A stretch of DNA of 64,000 nt from Microbacterium hydrocarbonoxydans. GTDB lineage: Bacteria > Actinomycetota > Actinomycetes > Actinomycetales > Microbacteriaceae. The notes under the pieces were generated by a model. That model searched no databases. It was not told where the DNA came from and saw only the letters and a program-made list of their open reading frames with translations. The stretch lies in the NCBI RefSeq assembly GCF_900105205.1, contig NZ_FNSQ01000005.1:2170001-2234000 (forward strand). The letters run 5' to 3'. Positions 54,970 through 63,944 of this stretch are shown piece by piece (the stretch's first letter is position 1; each line of letters opens with the position of its first letter). A program made the translations under genes and the position numbers.

Positions 54970-55854
54970 GTGCCGGACTCCCCCGCCGCCGAGCATCGGG
55001 CCACTGCCGACGACATCCGGCGGATGCTGCAGGAGGCCGCGCCGGAGTGGGCCGGACTCCCCCTCGCGCGCTTCGCGGAGGGCTGGGACAACGCGCTGTG
55101 GCGCCTCGGACCGGACCTGCTCGTCCGACTGCCGCGCCGGGCGGTGGCAGTGCCCCTCATCGCGAACGAACAGCGCGCCCTCCCGGCGATAGAACCCGCG
55201 CTGGCGGCCATCGGCATACGCACCCCGGTCCCGGTGCTCGTGGGGCACCCGACCGCCGACTTCCCCTGGCCGTGGTCTGTGGTGCCCTGGATCGAGGGCT
55301 CGACCGCGCTCGGGCTCCCCCGCTCCGAGAACTCGCTCTGGGCCCCTCAGCTCGCCGAAGCGCTGCGCCGCGTGCACATCGACGCGCCGAGGGACGTCGC
55401 CGACAATCCCGTGCGAGGACGCGCGCTCCGCACGCGGGACGAGGCGATGCGAGACCGTCTGCAGACGCTCGCACAGCACTCGTCCCTCCACCAGGCCTGG
55501 TCGGCGGGACTCTCCGCCCCGCGAGCCGACGAACGCGTGTGGATCCACGGCGACCTCCACCCCGGCAACCTGCTGGTCGAGGACGGACGGCTCGCGGCGC
55601 TCATCGACTTCGGCGACGTCACGGCCGGCGACCCGGCGTACGACCTGGCCTCATCCTGGATGCTGTTCGATGCCGCGGGCCGCAAGGCGTTCCGCGCGGC
55701 GACCGACAAGCGCTACGACGACGCGACGTGGGTGCGCGCTCGCGCCTGGGCCGCGTACATCGCCTCGGTGCTGCTGACACAGAGCGACGACCGACCCGAC
55801 TATCGAGCGGTCGGGGCGAGCACCGCTGAGGCGATCGAGGCGGATCAGTCCTGA
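54970..55854 (+). CDS. Aminoglycoside phosphotransferase-family protein
   Basis: GTG at 54970, two bases after the MBL stop, gives 294 residues. Kinase-like features: EGWDNALWRLGPDLLVRLPRR (residues 31-51 region with the ATP lysine replaced by arginine), the catalytic HGDLHPGNLLV and the metal-binding DFGDVTAGDPAYDLA. Antibiotic resistance is not implied; most such APH homologues act on unknown small molecules. Overlaps pepN tail to tail by 10 bp. Confidence 0.85.
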   Translation: MPDSPAAEHRATADDIRRMLQEAAPEWAGLPLARFAEGWDNALWRLGPDLLVRLPRRAVAVPLIANEQRALPAIEPALAAIGIRTPVPVLVGHPTADFPWPWSVVPWIEGSTALGLPRSENSLWAPQLAEALRRVHIDAPRDVADNPVRGRALRTRDEAMRDRLQTLAQHSSLHQAWSAGLSAPRADERVWIHGDLHPGNLLVEDGRLAALIDFGDVTAGDPAYDLASSWMLFDAAGRKAFRAATDKRYDDATWVRARAWAAYIASVLLTQSDDRPDYRAVGASTAEAIEADQS

Positions 55855-58328
55855 GTTGCCTGCACGCGGAGATCGCGGGCGAGGTGATCGCGCTGCTCCA
55901 CGACGATGCGGCGCAGGGCCGCCGGCGCCGACTCGTTCTCGGCGATCCAGGCATCGACGAGCGTGAGGTCCGACGACGCGGGGAAGAGGCCGACGACCAG
56001 ACGCTGAGCCAGCTCGATACTCCGCGTCGTCCACGCATCCCGGATGCGTGCGAAGTACTCCCCGTCGAAGCCGTCGACGAGGTCGCGCCGGCCTCCGGCC
56101 CTGAACCCGCCGATCTCCGCATCCAGATGATCGTTGCTGAGAGAGGTGTCGTTCCACGCACGGTCCCACGCTTCCGCTCGCACGGAGGCCTCTGGGCGCG
56201 AGGCGAGGGCACGGCGTGCTGCAGTCCGGCCGCTCCCTGTGTCATCGCGCTCCTGCTCGGCGACGATATCGTCCGCTCCGGCATGCCCGGTCGTGACGAG
56301 AGCCGTGAGCAGCTGCCAGCGGAGGTCGGGATCGATCACGAGGCCCTCGGGCACCTGGCCGTCGAGCAGAGCACGCACGTCGTCCGCGCGCACGTCGTCG
56401 AACGCCGAGGCGGTGGCGAGAGCCCGGGCCCACGACAGCTGGGCGTCGCTGCCGGCATCCGCGGCCTGCAGCGCAGTCCATGCGGTCTCCACCCACGCCC
56501 GCTGCTCCTCCTGCCGTCGGGTCGCGCTCACGTAGTGACGGATCGAGAACAGCGCATTCGCGAGGATGCCGACCAGCAGCCCGATGTTCGTCTCACCCGG
56601 CGCGTGGGTGCGGACGATGGAGGTGTAGCGCGTCGCCGAGAGCTCGCCGTCGCGGGTCGCGTTCCACAGCGATGACCACACGACCGCTCGCGCCAGCGGA
56701 TCCTCGATCGAGGACAGCGACTGCTCGACGGTCGTCAAGGACGCCTCATCCAGGCGCACCTTCGCATAGGTGAGGTCGTCGTCGTTGAGGAGCACGAGGT
56801 CGGCATCCGGCAGCTCCAGCGAGGTCCGCTCGTCGACGATGTCGAGCGCGATCTGGTCACGCCGGACGACCCGGTCGTCGACCCGGTCGTAGAGTCCGAT
56901 GCGCAGCCGGTGCGGTCGCGGGTCGCTCTGCACGAGGACGCTGCGGCCCTCCTCGTCCTTCTCGAGTCGGATCGTCGACAACCCCGTCGTCTGCAGCCAT
57001 GCCTCGGACCACTCGGACATGTCGCGGCCCGACACGGCGCTCAGCTCCACCAGGAAGTCGTCGAGCGTCGTGTTGCCGAACGCGTTCTGCGCGAAGTAGC
57101 GCCTCGCGCCCTCGAAGAAGGCCTCGTCACCGACGAAGGCGACGAGCTGCTTGAGCACCGCCGCGCCCTTCGCGTAGGTGATGCCGTCGAAGTTCAGCTT
57201 GGCGGCCTCGAGGTCGGTGATGTCGGCGACGATCGGATGCGTCGTGGGCAGCTGGTCCTGCTGATACGCCCACGCCTTGCGGTTGGCGGCGAACTTCACC
57301 CACGCGTCGTGGAAGCGCGTGGCCACTGCAGATGCGTGCGATCCCATGTAGTCGGCGAACGACTCCTTGAGCCACAGGTCGTCCCACCACTTCATGGTGA
57401 CGAGGTCACCGAACCACATGTGCGCCATCTCGTGCAGGATCGTGTTCGCGCGCGCGGCACGCTGCGCGTCGGTGGCGGCGCCGCGCGACAGGTAGGCCTC
57501 GGTGAAGGTCACGAGACCGGGGTTCTCCATCGCTCCGAGGTTGTACTCCGGGACGAAGATCTGGTCGTACTTGCCCCACGGGTAGGGGTAGGCGAACGCG
57601 TCGGTGAAGAAATCCAGTCCCTGACGCGTGACCTCGAGGATCTCATCCGATTCGAGGTGCTGTGCGAGAGACTGCCGGACGAGCACGCCGAGGGCGATGT
57701 GCTGATCGTCGCGGCTCCACTCCCCCGCGACCCGCTGGTACGGGCCTGCAGCGACAGCGGTGATGTAGCTCGAGATCGGGAGCGTGGGCGCGAACTCGAC
57801 GCGCTGGACGCCCACCCCGGCGTCGACCTTCGCCGCCGACTGGTTCGAGAGCACCTCCCACCCCGCTGGCGCATCGATCACGAACGTGTAGGACGCCTTC
57901 ATGTCAGGCTGCTCGAAGCACGCCATGACCCGGCGCGAGTCGGCCGGTTCGTACTGCGTATACAGGTAGGTGCGCTCGTCGGCCGGGTCATGGAAGCGGT
58001 GCAGCCCCTCGCCGGATCGGCTGTACGAGCCGACGCCCTCGACGCGCACCACGTTCTCCGCTGCGAGTCCCTGAAGTACGATGCGGGCACCGTCGTAGAC
58101 GACCTCCTGCTCGGCGCCGTTGACGATCACACGGTCGACGCTCTCTCCGATGAAGTCGAGCCAGGTCCCGTCCTGAGTGGACCCGAACTCCAGGGTCGTG
58201 ACGGTCGGGAAGCCGCTGCGTGCCCGCTCGGGCGCACCCGTGAGATCGAGCTCGACGCGGATGCTGCGGACGGAGACGGCGGCGGATCGCGCGGCGGTCT
58301 CCTCCCGGGAGAGGTTGGCTGTGTCCAT
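55845..58328 (-). CDS. pepN: Aminopeptidase N (M1 family)
   Basis: The 827-residue zinc peptidase trims N-terminal residues from peptides. GAMEN is at 265-269, the zinc site is HEMAH (H299, E300, H303) with E322 in LKESFADY. C-terminal ERAP-like helical domain present. The start ATG 58328 has GGAGG; the frame continues open upstream as a shadow but has no family similarity. Divergent from a MarR-type regulator. Confidence 0.96.
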   Translation of the reverse strand: MDTANLSREETAARSAAVSVRSIRVELDLTGAPERARSGFPTVTTLEFGSTQDGTWLDFIGESVDRVIVNGAEQEVVYDGARIVLQGLAAENVVRVEGVGSYSRSGEGLHRFHDPADERTYLYTQYEPADSRRVMACFEQPDMKASYTFVIDAPAGWEVLSNQSAAKVDAGVGVQRVEFAPTLPISSYITAVAAGPYQRVAGEWSRDDQHIALGVLVRQSLAQHLESDEILEVTRQGLDFFTDAFAYPYPWGKYDQIFVPEYNLGAMENPGLVTFTEAYLSRGAATDAQRAARANTILHEMAHMWFGDLVTMKWWDDLWLKESFADYMGSHASAVATRFHDAWVKFAANRKAWAYQQDQLPTTHPIVADITDLEAAKLNFDGITYAKGAAVLKQLVAFVGDEAFFEGARRYFAQNAFGNTTLDDFLVELSAVSGRDMSEWSEAWLQTTGLSTIRLEKDEEGRSVLVQSDPRPHRLRIGLYDRVDDRVVRRDQIALDIVDERTSLELPDADLVLLNDDDLTYAKVRLDEASLTTVEQSLSSIEDPLARAVVWSSLWNATRDGELSATRYTSIVRTHAPGETNIGLLVGILANALFSIRHYVSATRRQEEQRAWVETAWTALQAADAGSDAQLSWARALATASAFDDVRADDVRALLDGQVPEGLVIDPDLRWQLLTALVTTGHAGADDIVAEQERDDTGSGRTAARRALASRPEASVRAEAWDRAWNDTSLSNDHLDAEIGGFRAGGRRDLVDGFDGEYFARIRDAWTTRSIELAQRLVVGLFPASSDLTLVDAWIAENESAPAALRRIVVEQRDHLARDLRVQATQD

Positions 58329-58385
58329 GCCTCCATCCTTCCATCTGTCGCCTCCGTCGCCGAGGCGACCTGCCCGCTCACCTTT

Positions 58386-58428
58386 GTTGCGTAACGCAAC
58401 GTTCGGGCGTAGAGTTGCGCTATGCAAC
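58386..58428. promoter_or_regulatory. Two operator sites at the MarR/pepN divergent promoter
   Basis: GTTGCGTAACGCAAC (58386-58400) and GTTGCGCTATGCAAC (58414-58428) share GTTGCG/GCAAC arms, centres 28 bp apart. The first is in the -35 zone, the second covers the start codon and the -10 (TAGAGT, 58410-58415). They fit binding sites for the MarR protein encoded at 58422. Confidence 0.7.
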
Positions 58429-58868
58429 AGAGCGAACGGTCCGCCTCCCGGAGCGACGACGGCGCCCTCGTGCTGCGGTCGCTCCTCGCCATCACCCGCC
58501 GCGGCCTCGTGGACGCCCGCGCCGGTGACACGCAGCTCTCCTTCACCGACCAGTCGATCGTCATGGCGATCGCCGAGGAGCCGGGCATCCGCTCCACCGA
58601 CATCGCGAGGATGTTCCGCTTGAACCGCTCCACGGTGTCGCGGCAGCTGTCCTCGCTCATCGGCCTTGGGCTCGTCCAGGAGCTGCCTGCGGCATCGGGT
58701 CGCGGCCGGCCCCTCGCACTGACCACGGAGGGCGATACGGCGTTCCGTACGACGCTGCGCACACTGCAGCAGGCGATCGACACGCACCTGTCGGAGTGGA
58801 CGGACGCCGAGGTCGCGCGTTTCGCGCACGACCTCCACCGGTTCGATCGCGGCTCCGCAGAATCCTGA
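58422..58868 (+). CDS. MarR-family transcriptional regulator
   Basis: The 148-residue protein has a winged helix with recognition helix in STDIARMFRLNRSTVSRQLSSL and the wing GRGRPLALTTEG. A TAGAGT -10 lies 6 nt before the ATG, so the mRNA is leaderless, and two operator-like repeats overlap the promoter. It likely represses itself and perhaps pepN; ligand unknown. Confidence 0.9.
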   Translation: MQQSERSASRSDDGALVLRSLLAITRRGLVDARAGDTQLSFTDQSIVMAIAEEPGIRSTDIARMFRLNRSTVSRQLSSLIGLGLVQELPAASGRGRPLALTTEGDTAFRTTLRTLQQAIDTHLSEWTDAEVARFAHDLHRFDRGSAES

Positions 58869-58904
58869 CCACGGCCCACGAGGCCTCCAGAGGAAGAAGA
58901 GAAA

Positions 58905-59762
58905 ATGAAGAACATCACTGTTCTCGGCACCGGCGTGCTCGGTTCGCAGATCGCGTTCCAGACCGCCTTCCACGGATTCGACGTCGTCGCCTACGACATC
59001 GACCAGCCGGCGCTCGACCGCGCGGCCGAGCGGTTCGAGCGTCTCGCCGCCCGGTATGTCGCCGACGGCGTCGCGAACGCGGCCGACGGCGGCGCGGAGG
59101 CGGCCATCGGGCGCATCCGCCTGACGACCGACCTCGCAGACGCGGCCCGCGACGCACAGCTCATCATCGAGGCGGTGCCCGAGAGCCTCGAGCTCAAGCA
59201 GGGCATCTATCGCACCCTCGCAGACGTCGCGCCCGCGACCACGATCTTCGCGACGAACTCGTCGACCCTGCTGCCGAGCGCCCTCGCCGATTCGACCGGG
59301 CGCCCCGACAGGTTCCTCGCTCTGCACTTCGCGAACGAGATCTGGTCGCACAACACCGCCGAGGTCATGGGGACTCCCGCCACCGACCCCGCCGTGTACG
59401 ACACGGTGGTCGAGTTCGCCTCGCAGATCGGCATGGTGCCGATCCAGATCAAGAAGGAGAAGGCCGGCTACCTGCTCAACTCGCTGCTCGTGCCGTTCCT
59501 CGAAGCGGGTGCAGGGCTCCTCGTCGACGGGATCGCCGAGCCCGAGGCGATCGACGCCACCTGGCGGATCGGCACCGGGGCCCCTGCCGGCCCGTTCGAG
59601 ATCTACGACATCGTCGGGCTGGAGACCGCGTACAACATCTCTCGCATGGGCGGCGAGCAGCAGCAGCGCTTCGCAGCTCTCCTCAAGGACGAGTACATCG
59701 ACAAGGGCAAGCTCGGCGTCGCCACGGGCGAGGGCTTCTACACGTACCCGCGCGAGAGCTGA
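58905..59762 (+). CDS. 3-hydroxyacyl-CoA dehydrogenase
   Basis: The 285-residue enzyme has the NAD fold ITVLGTGVLGSQIAFQTAFHG, the catalytic histidine in LALHFANEIW and the C-terminal helical domain (GFYTYPRES end). It oxidises 3-hydroxyacyl-CoA in fatty acid oxidation or, as for short-chain FadB/Hbd types, 3-hydroxybutyryl-CoA. Start ATG after AGAGGAAGAAG. It follows the MarR gene by 36 nt and may share its control. Confidence 0.9.
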   Translation: MKNITVLGTGVLGSQIAFQTAFHGFDVVAYDIDQPALDRAAERFERLAARYVADGVANAADGGAEAAIGRIRLTTDLADAARDAQLIIEAVPESLELKQGIYRTLADVAPATTIFATNSSTLLPSALADSTGRPDRFLALHFANEIWSHNTAEVMGTPATDPAVYDTVVEFASQIGMVPIQIKKEKAGYLLNSLLVPFLEAGAGLLVDGIAEPEAIDATWRIGTGAPAGPFEIYDIVGLETAYNISRMGGEQQQRFAALLKDEYIDKGKLGVATGEGFYTYPRES

Positions 59763-59766
59763 TCCG

Positions 59767-60726
59767 TCATCCCTTGATGAGCTTGCGGATCGCCGTCTCC
59801 GGCGAGACCGAGAGATCCAGGAGACGCCCGCGGGCGTAGAGGCGGAACACCCGGGGGTCGATGTAGCTCCCCCGCGCGACCGCGAGGGTGTTGCCGAGCG
59901 CCGACGCCGTGGCCTGCACGGCGAGGCGCTCGGCACGGCGTCGCTCGGTCTGCGTCTCGAGCCGACCGATTCGCGCGAGTGCATCGGCCGCGAGGATCGT
60001 GCCGTGCAGGGTCCGGAAGTCCTTCGCCGTGAAGGATGCGCCGGCGACTGTGCGCAGGTAGTCGTTGACCTCGCTCGAGGTCAGACGCACGCGCCGCCTG
60101 CCCTTGCGGTAGGCGAGCAGAGGGGCGCGGGGCGACCCGACGGCGAACTCGGACAGCGCCTCCGCGAGCGGAGCGTCGGTGATCTCGATGGATGCCAGCT
60201 GCTTGCTCTTCGCTGGGAAGCTCAGGGCGACGGTGCTGCCGTCGACCCGCACATCCCGGCGACGGAGCGTGCTGAGCCCCCTGCTGCCGTGCTTCACGAG
60301 GTAGCGCTCCGACCCGATGCGCAGCGCCGCATCGTCGAGCAGTCGGAAGGAGACCGCCAGGGCCCGCTCCCTCGTGAGGCCTGGCTCGCCGATCGCGCGG
60401 GTCACCTTGGCGCGCGCGGCAGGCAGAGCGGCTGCCAGATCGAGGGCGCGCGCGAACTTCCGCTGGTCTCTGCCCGTGCGCCACAGCGGGTGGTACAGGT
60501 ACTGCCGGCGCCCCGCATCGTCGGTGCCCACCGCCTGGATGTGCGCGAGCGGGTCGGCGGCGATCCATACGTCCTTCCACGCCGGCGGGATCGCCAGATC
60601 CCGGATGCGTTCACGATCCGCCTCCGAGACGGGACTGTTCCCTGCGTCGACGTAGCGGAATCCCGATCCTGATCGCAGCCGCCGGATCCCCGGCGTCTCC
60701 CCCGGGACGACTCGTGTGAGCGCCAT
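59767..60726 (-). CDS. DNA topoisomerase IB (poxvirus-like)
   Basis: The 319-residue enzyme has the N-terminal RRLRSGSGFRYVDAG and the catalytic residues R137 (ALRIGSERY), K/R-D-F-R-T-L-H-G at 235-242 with R238 and H241, and the nucleophile Y288 in GSYIDPRVF. It relaxes supercoils by forming a 3'-phosphotyrosine. Bacterial IB enzymes are common but non-essential in Actinobacteria. Convergent with the preceding gene. Confidence 0.93.
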   Translation of the reverse strand: MALTRVVPGETPGIRRLRSGSGFRYVDAGNSPVSEADRERIRDLAIPPAWKDVWIAADPLAHIQAVGTDDAGRRQYLYHPLWRTGRDQRKFARALDLAAALPAARAKVTRAIGEPGLTRERALAVSFRLLDDAALRIGSERYLVKHGSRGLSTLRRRDVRVDGSTVALSFPAKSKQLASIEITDAPLAEALSEFAVGSPRAPLLAYRKGRRRVRLTSSEVNDYLRTVAGASFTAKDFRTLHGTILAADALARIGRLETQTERRRAERLAVQATASALGNTLAVARGSYIDPRVFRLYARGRLLDLSVSPETAIRKLIKG

Positions 60727-60839
60727 CCTCGTCCTCTCCCTGCCTCGCGTGGTGAATCGTCGACAACGATGCCGTCGACGGTCGATCGCGTGAAGGGCAT
60801 GGCTTTGCAGCCGTCCTCCTGCTAGATGGCGACGCGGTC

Positions 60840-62114
60840 TCAGCGCGGATCGACGAGCGGCGCCGGCGTGTCGATCACGCCGTTCGCCACGGGGCTGAGC
60901 ACCCGCTCGAGGACGATCGCGATCACCCCGACCGCGACGCTGCCCGCCACCATCGCGGAGACGAACCAGATCGTCAGACCCTCGCCGAGCATCACGCCGG
61001 CCACGAGCGGCCCGGTGATCGCTCCACCCTGGAACGCCGCCGAGTTGACCGCGTTGTAGCGTCCTCGGGTCCGATCGCTCGCGAGATCGTTGTAGATCGC
61101 CGGAACCGTGGGCTGCAGCATGGTCTCGCCGAACGCGAACACGCCCATGTACGCGATCACCCCGATCGCCGCCGCGAGCGATGCCGGGAGGAGCCCGGTG
61201 AGACCGAGGATCACCCAGGACACCGCCCAGATGAGGGCCATCACCTGCATCACCCGCGTGCGTCTACGCCCCGCGATGAGACGAAGCACCGTGAACTGCA
61301 GCAGCACGATGACCGCGGTGTTGACCGCGAACGCGATGCCGACGACCTGCGTCGATACACCCGAGACCTGGCGTGCGAACGCGGGGAATCCCGCCTCCAG
61401 CTGCCCGTACCCGATGAAGACCGCGAGGAACGTGAGGAGGGTGAGCCAGCGCACCGCGGGCTGTCGGAGGATCGCTCGATATGACCCGCCCCCGTCGTCG
61501 GCGGGAGCGTCAGCGTCCGCCTGCGTGCGGACGTGACGCAGGGGGCCGAGCAGCAGAGCCATCGGGATCAGGCTCGTGGCCGCGTCGATCAGGAAGATCG
61601 TCGTGAACGTGCCAGGGTCGTGCACGTCGACGAAGAAACCCCCGATGATGCCTCCGACACCGATGCCGAGGTTGACCAGGGCGAAGTTCACGCCGAAGTA
61701 CTGCTGACGCACCTCACCGTCAACGACGCTCGCGATGAGCGCGTTGAAGCCGGGCCACGACACCCCGAAGTTGACGCCGATGAGCATCACGGCCACCGCA
61801 GCCACAGCGGGGTGCGTGGCGAACGCGAGGAGGGTGCATCCCGCGATCATCGACAGCAGACCGATCAGCAGCACCCGCCGCGCGCCGTACCGGTCTATCA
61901 GCGTGCCGCCAGGGCCCGTGACGAGCAGCCCGGTGATCGCGATGAGGCTCATCAGAGCGCCGGAGAGCCCGAGGTCGAAGCCCCGCACCTCGTGCAGATA
62001 GATGATCGTGAAGGGCAGCGTCATTCCGCGACCGAAGGTCTGCACGACCACCGTCGACAGCAGCCAGCGCCCCTCTCGTGGGAGCGCTCGCCAGAAGGTG
62101 CGGATGCCGGTCAT
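60840..62114 (-). CDS. MFS transporter, DHA1-like
   Basis: The 424-residue protein has 12 predicted membrane helices, with a motif-A-like GGTLIDRYGARRVLL after helix 2 and VDVHDPG in the loop before the central region. CAGAAT stands 6 nt before ATG. Substrate unknown; MdtH-like efflux is plausible. Confidence 0.85.
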   Translation of the reverse strand: MTGIRTFWRALPREGRWLLSTVVVQTFGRGMTLPFTIIYLHEVRGFDLGLSGALMSLIAITGLLVTGPGGTLIDRYGARRVLLIGLLSMIAGCTLLAFATHPAVAAVAVMLIGVNFGVSWPGFNALIASVVDGEVRQQYFGVNFALVNLGIGVGGIIGGFFVDVHDPGTFTTIFLIDAATSLIPMALLLGPLRHVRTQADADAPADDGGGSYRAILRQPAVRWLTLLTFLAVFIGYGQLEAGFPAFARQVSGVSTQVVGIAFAVNTAVIVLLQFTVLRLIAGRRRTRVMQVMALIWAVSWVILGLTGLLPASLAAAIGVIAYMGVFAFGETMLQPTVPAIYNDLASDRTRGRYNAVNSAAFQGGAITGPLVAGVMLGEGLTIWFVSAMVAGSVAVGVIAIVLERVLSPVANGVIDTPAPLVDPR

Positions 62115-62216
62115 CCGTCGATTCTGGCGCAGACCGCCGACATCGGCATGGATCCGCGCCTCGCGCGGCCCGTGCCGGATTGTCCGGTGGGCCGATGGTC
62201 TGCCATCCTCTTGATT

Positions 62217-63158
62217 ATGACGATGTCACTCGAGGAGTTCCGCGCGTCCCTGTCGAGCGCGGAGCGGCGCGGCGCGCTGGGATTGCCCCTGACCGACGTC
62301 GAGGCCCAGCAGGTCGCGGACGACTCCTCCTCCACGCAGAGCTGGTACTCCTACTGGCTCTCGACGCAGCCGACTCCGCCGCCGCCCGCCGGTCCGGACT
62401 ACGACGCACCGCCGCCGCCGGCCGGTCCGGCCTACGACGCACCGCCGCCCGCATATGCGGCGTCGGAGCAGGCCCATCCGGCGGCTTCGGCCTCCGACGC
62501 TCAGGAGACCGCAGTGCTCCCCGAGGGCGTCAGCGCCCCCGCGACCGCCCCGGCGGATCCGGCATACGCTGCGACGGCGGCCTACCCCGGATACGAGGGG
62601 CAGCCGGGCGCGTTCGCCGCGTATCCCGACCCCGGCGCAGCAGTGGGTGGCGAGGCTCCTCGCAAGAAGCGTGTCGGTCTGTGGGTGACGCTCTCGATCG
62701 TGGGCGCTCTGCTGCTCATCGCTGCGATCGTCGTCGTGTTCGCCTTCGCCACGGCGCGACACTGGACGAAGACCGATGTCCCGGAGCAGCCGGAGACCTT
62801 CCACAGCGAGGAGTACGAGACCGGTCGCTACGACGTCACCATGGACAAGGTGAACCCGTGCACGGTCAATCAGGACTGGACAGACTGCACGAACCTCATG
62901 GTCGCGACATACACGGCGGCCTGCGCCGACGTGGAGCTGACCGAGACGGCGAGCCTGCTCTGCACCGACTACAGCGATGCGATCGCCGAGATGAAGGCGC
63001 AGGACGGCGACGGCTACTACGTGGCCACCCTCGGCACCTACGGCACTCTGCACCAGACACCGGAGATCGACACCAGGCAGGTCTCGAACGACGACTACAA
63101 GCCCGCCGTCACGCACGAGGCCGTGTGCTACCTGGAGTTCATCGGGGAGTGCGAGTAA
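62217..63158 (+). CDS. Proline-rich membrane-anchored protein
   Basis: The 313-residue protein has a short N-terminal acidic segment, a Pro/Ala/Tyr-rich cytoplasmic region with repeats PPPPAGPDYDA / PPPPAGPAYDA / PPPAYA, one membrane helix (about residues 159-183) and a C-terminal extracellular domain with six cysteines (NPCTV, DCTN, ACADV, LLCTD, AVCYL, GECE), likely three disulfides. No known family seen. ATG 62217; ATG at 62223 is equally possible. Confidence 0.75.
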   Translation: MTMSLEEFRASLSSAERRGALGLPLTDVEAQQVADDSSSTQSWYSYWLSTQPTPPPPAGPDYDAPPPPAGPAYDAPPPAYAASEQAHPAASASDAQETAVLPEGVSAPATAPADPAYAATAAYPGYEGQPGAFAAYPDPGAAVGGEAPRKKRVGLWVTLSIVGALLLIAAIVVVFAFATARHWTKTDVPEQPETFHSEEYETGRYDVTMDKVNPCTVNQDWTDCTNLMVATYTAACADVELTETASLLCTDYSDAIAEMKAQDGDGYYVATLGTYGTLHQTPEIDTRQVSNDDYKPAVTHEAVCYLEFIGECE

Positions 63159-63193
63159 GGGAGCGCATCGCCCCGTCGCACGAGCGCGAGACG

Positions 63194-63694
63194 TCAGCGG
63201 CCCGCCCGGGGCTGCCCGCCCTCGCCGCTCAGCGAGCGGGTCATCATGATCTCCACGCGCCCGTCCGGCAGCGTCACGCTCGTCCCGTCGGGGACGAAAC
63301 CGAGCCTCGTGTACGCCGCGACGCCCCGAGCATTGCTGTCGATCACACCGAGGTGGACAGCGTCTGCTCCGCGCGCGACGACGAACTCGGCGCACGCCTC
63401 GACGAGCGCGTCCACCACACCCTGACCGCGGTGCGCGGGTGACACCCAGACGCCGTTGATCGACCACCGGCCGTCGATCTCATAGACGCCCCCGATGCCC
63501 ACATCCGCGTCATCGATGCTCGCGATGAAGGCCCCGGGGTGCGACGCCCGACCACGCCAGACATCCTCTCCGAACGTGCTCTCCCGCTCCCAGCTCGAGC
63601 CGAACATCGCGGGCGACTCTGCAAGGGATGCGAGGCGAAGCTCGCGGTAGCGATTCCAGAGCGACGGGCGTCTAGACGTGATCGTGACCTGCAT
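63194..63694 (-). CDS. GNAT-family N-acetyltransferase
   Basis: The 166-residue protein has the acetyl-CoA loop in VSPAHRGQGVVDALVEA and the motif B-like ARGVAAYTRLGFVPDG. It acetylates an unknown amine; ATG 63694. CAGGCT is 6 nt upstream. Not related to the cassette GNAT pair beyond the fold. Confidence 0.87.
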   Translation of the reverse strand: MQVTITSRRPSLWNRYRELRLASLAESPAMFGSSWERESTFGEDVWRGRASHPGAFIASIDDADVGIGGVYEIDGRWSINGVWVSPAHRGQGVVDALVEACAEFVVARGADAVHLGVIDSNARGVAAYTRLGFVPDGTSVTLPDGRVEIMMTRSLSGEGGQPRAGR

Positions 63695-63780
63695 GCTCGC
63701 AGCCTGCCAGACTTCCAGCGATTCGAGTCGATGCCGGGCCGCGAAGCCTTCGCTGATCGTTCGACTCCAGAAACGACGAA

Positions 63781-63800
63781 ACCCCCGCCTGAGCGGGGGT
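63781..63800 (-). terminator. Terminator of tRNA-Gln
   Basis: ACCCCCGC and GCGGGGGT form an 8-bp perfect stem with a 4-nt loop, followed on the minus strand by TTTCGTCGTTT. It begins 11 nt after the tRNA 3' end. Confidence 0.8.
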
Positions 63801-63810
63801 CTTCGTCTTG

Positions 63811-63882
63811 CTGGGGTACCTGGACTCGAACCAAGAACAACGGAACCAGAAACCGCCGTGTTGCCAATTACACCATACCCCA
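63811..63882 (-). tRNA. tRNA-Gln (anticodon CUG)
   Basis: The 72-nt cloverleaf on the minus strand has acceptor TGGGGTA/TACCCCA, discriminator G, an anticodon loop TTCTGGT with anticodon CTG, and T-arm GGTTCGAGTCC. CCA is not encoded (GCA follows). Reads CAG codons. Confidence 0.95.
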
Positions 63883-63914
63883 AGGGCGAAACCGGAGTCT
63901 CGCACCGAGAGTCA

Positions 63915-63944
63915 AGCCTACCTGAGCCGCGCCGCTAATGCCAA
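63915..63944 (-). promoter_or_regulatory. Predicted tRNA-Gln promoter
   Basis: TTGGCA (63944-63939), an 18-nt spacer and TAGGCT (63920-63915) on the minus strand, with the start about 26 nt before the mature tRNA. The remaining 56 bases to the window end hold no gene I can see. Confidence 0.6.

Noticed and set aside
54970..55854. Antibiotic-resistance aminoglycoside phosphotransferase
   Set aside because: Only general APH-fold motifs are present; no similarity to named resistance enzymes could be seen, so no resistance call is made.
58329..59984. Upstream extension of the pepN frame as one 1379-codon minus-strand ORF
   Set aside because: It runs across the MarR operators, marR and the 3-hydroxyacyl-CoA dehydrogenase in the opposite strand and has no protease-like sequence; pepN starts at 58328.
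62360..62460. Short direct repeats as possible CRISPR or tandem repeat array
   Set aside because: They are coding repeats of the proline-rich protein (PPPPAGPxYDA), too short and few for CRISPR; no cas genes nearby.
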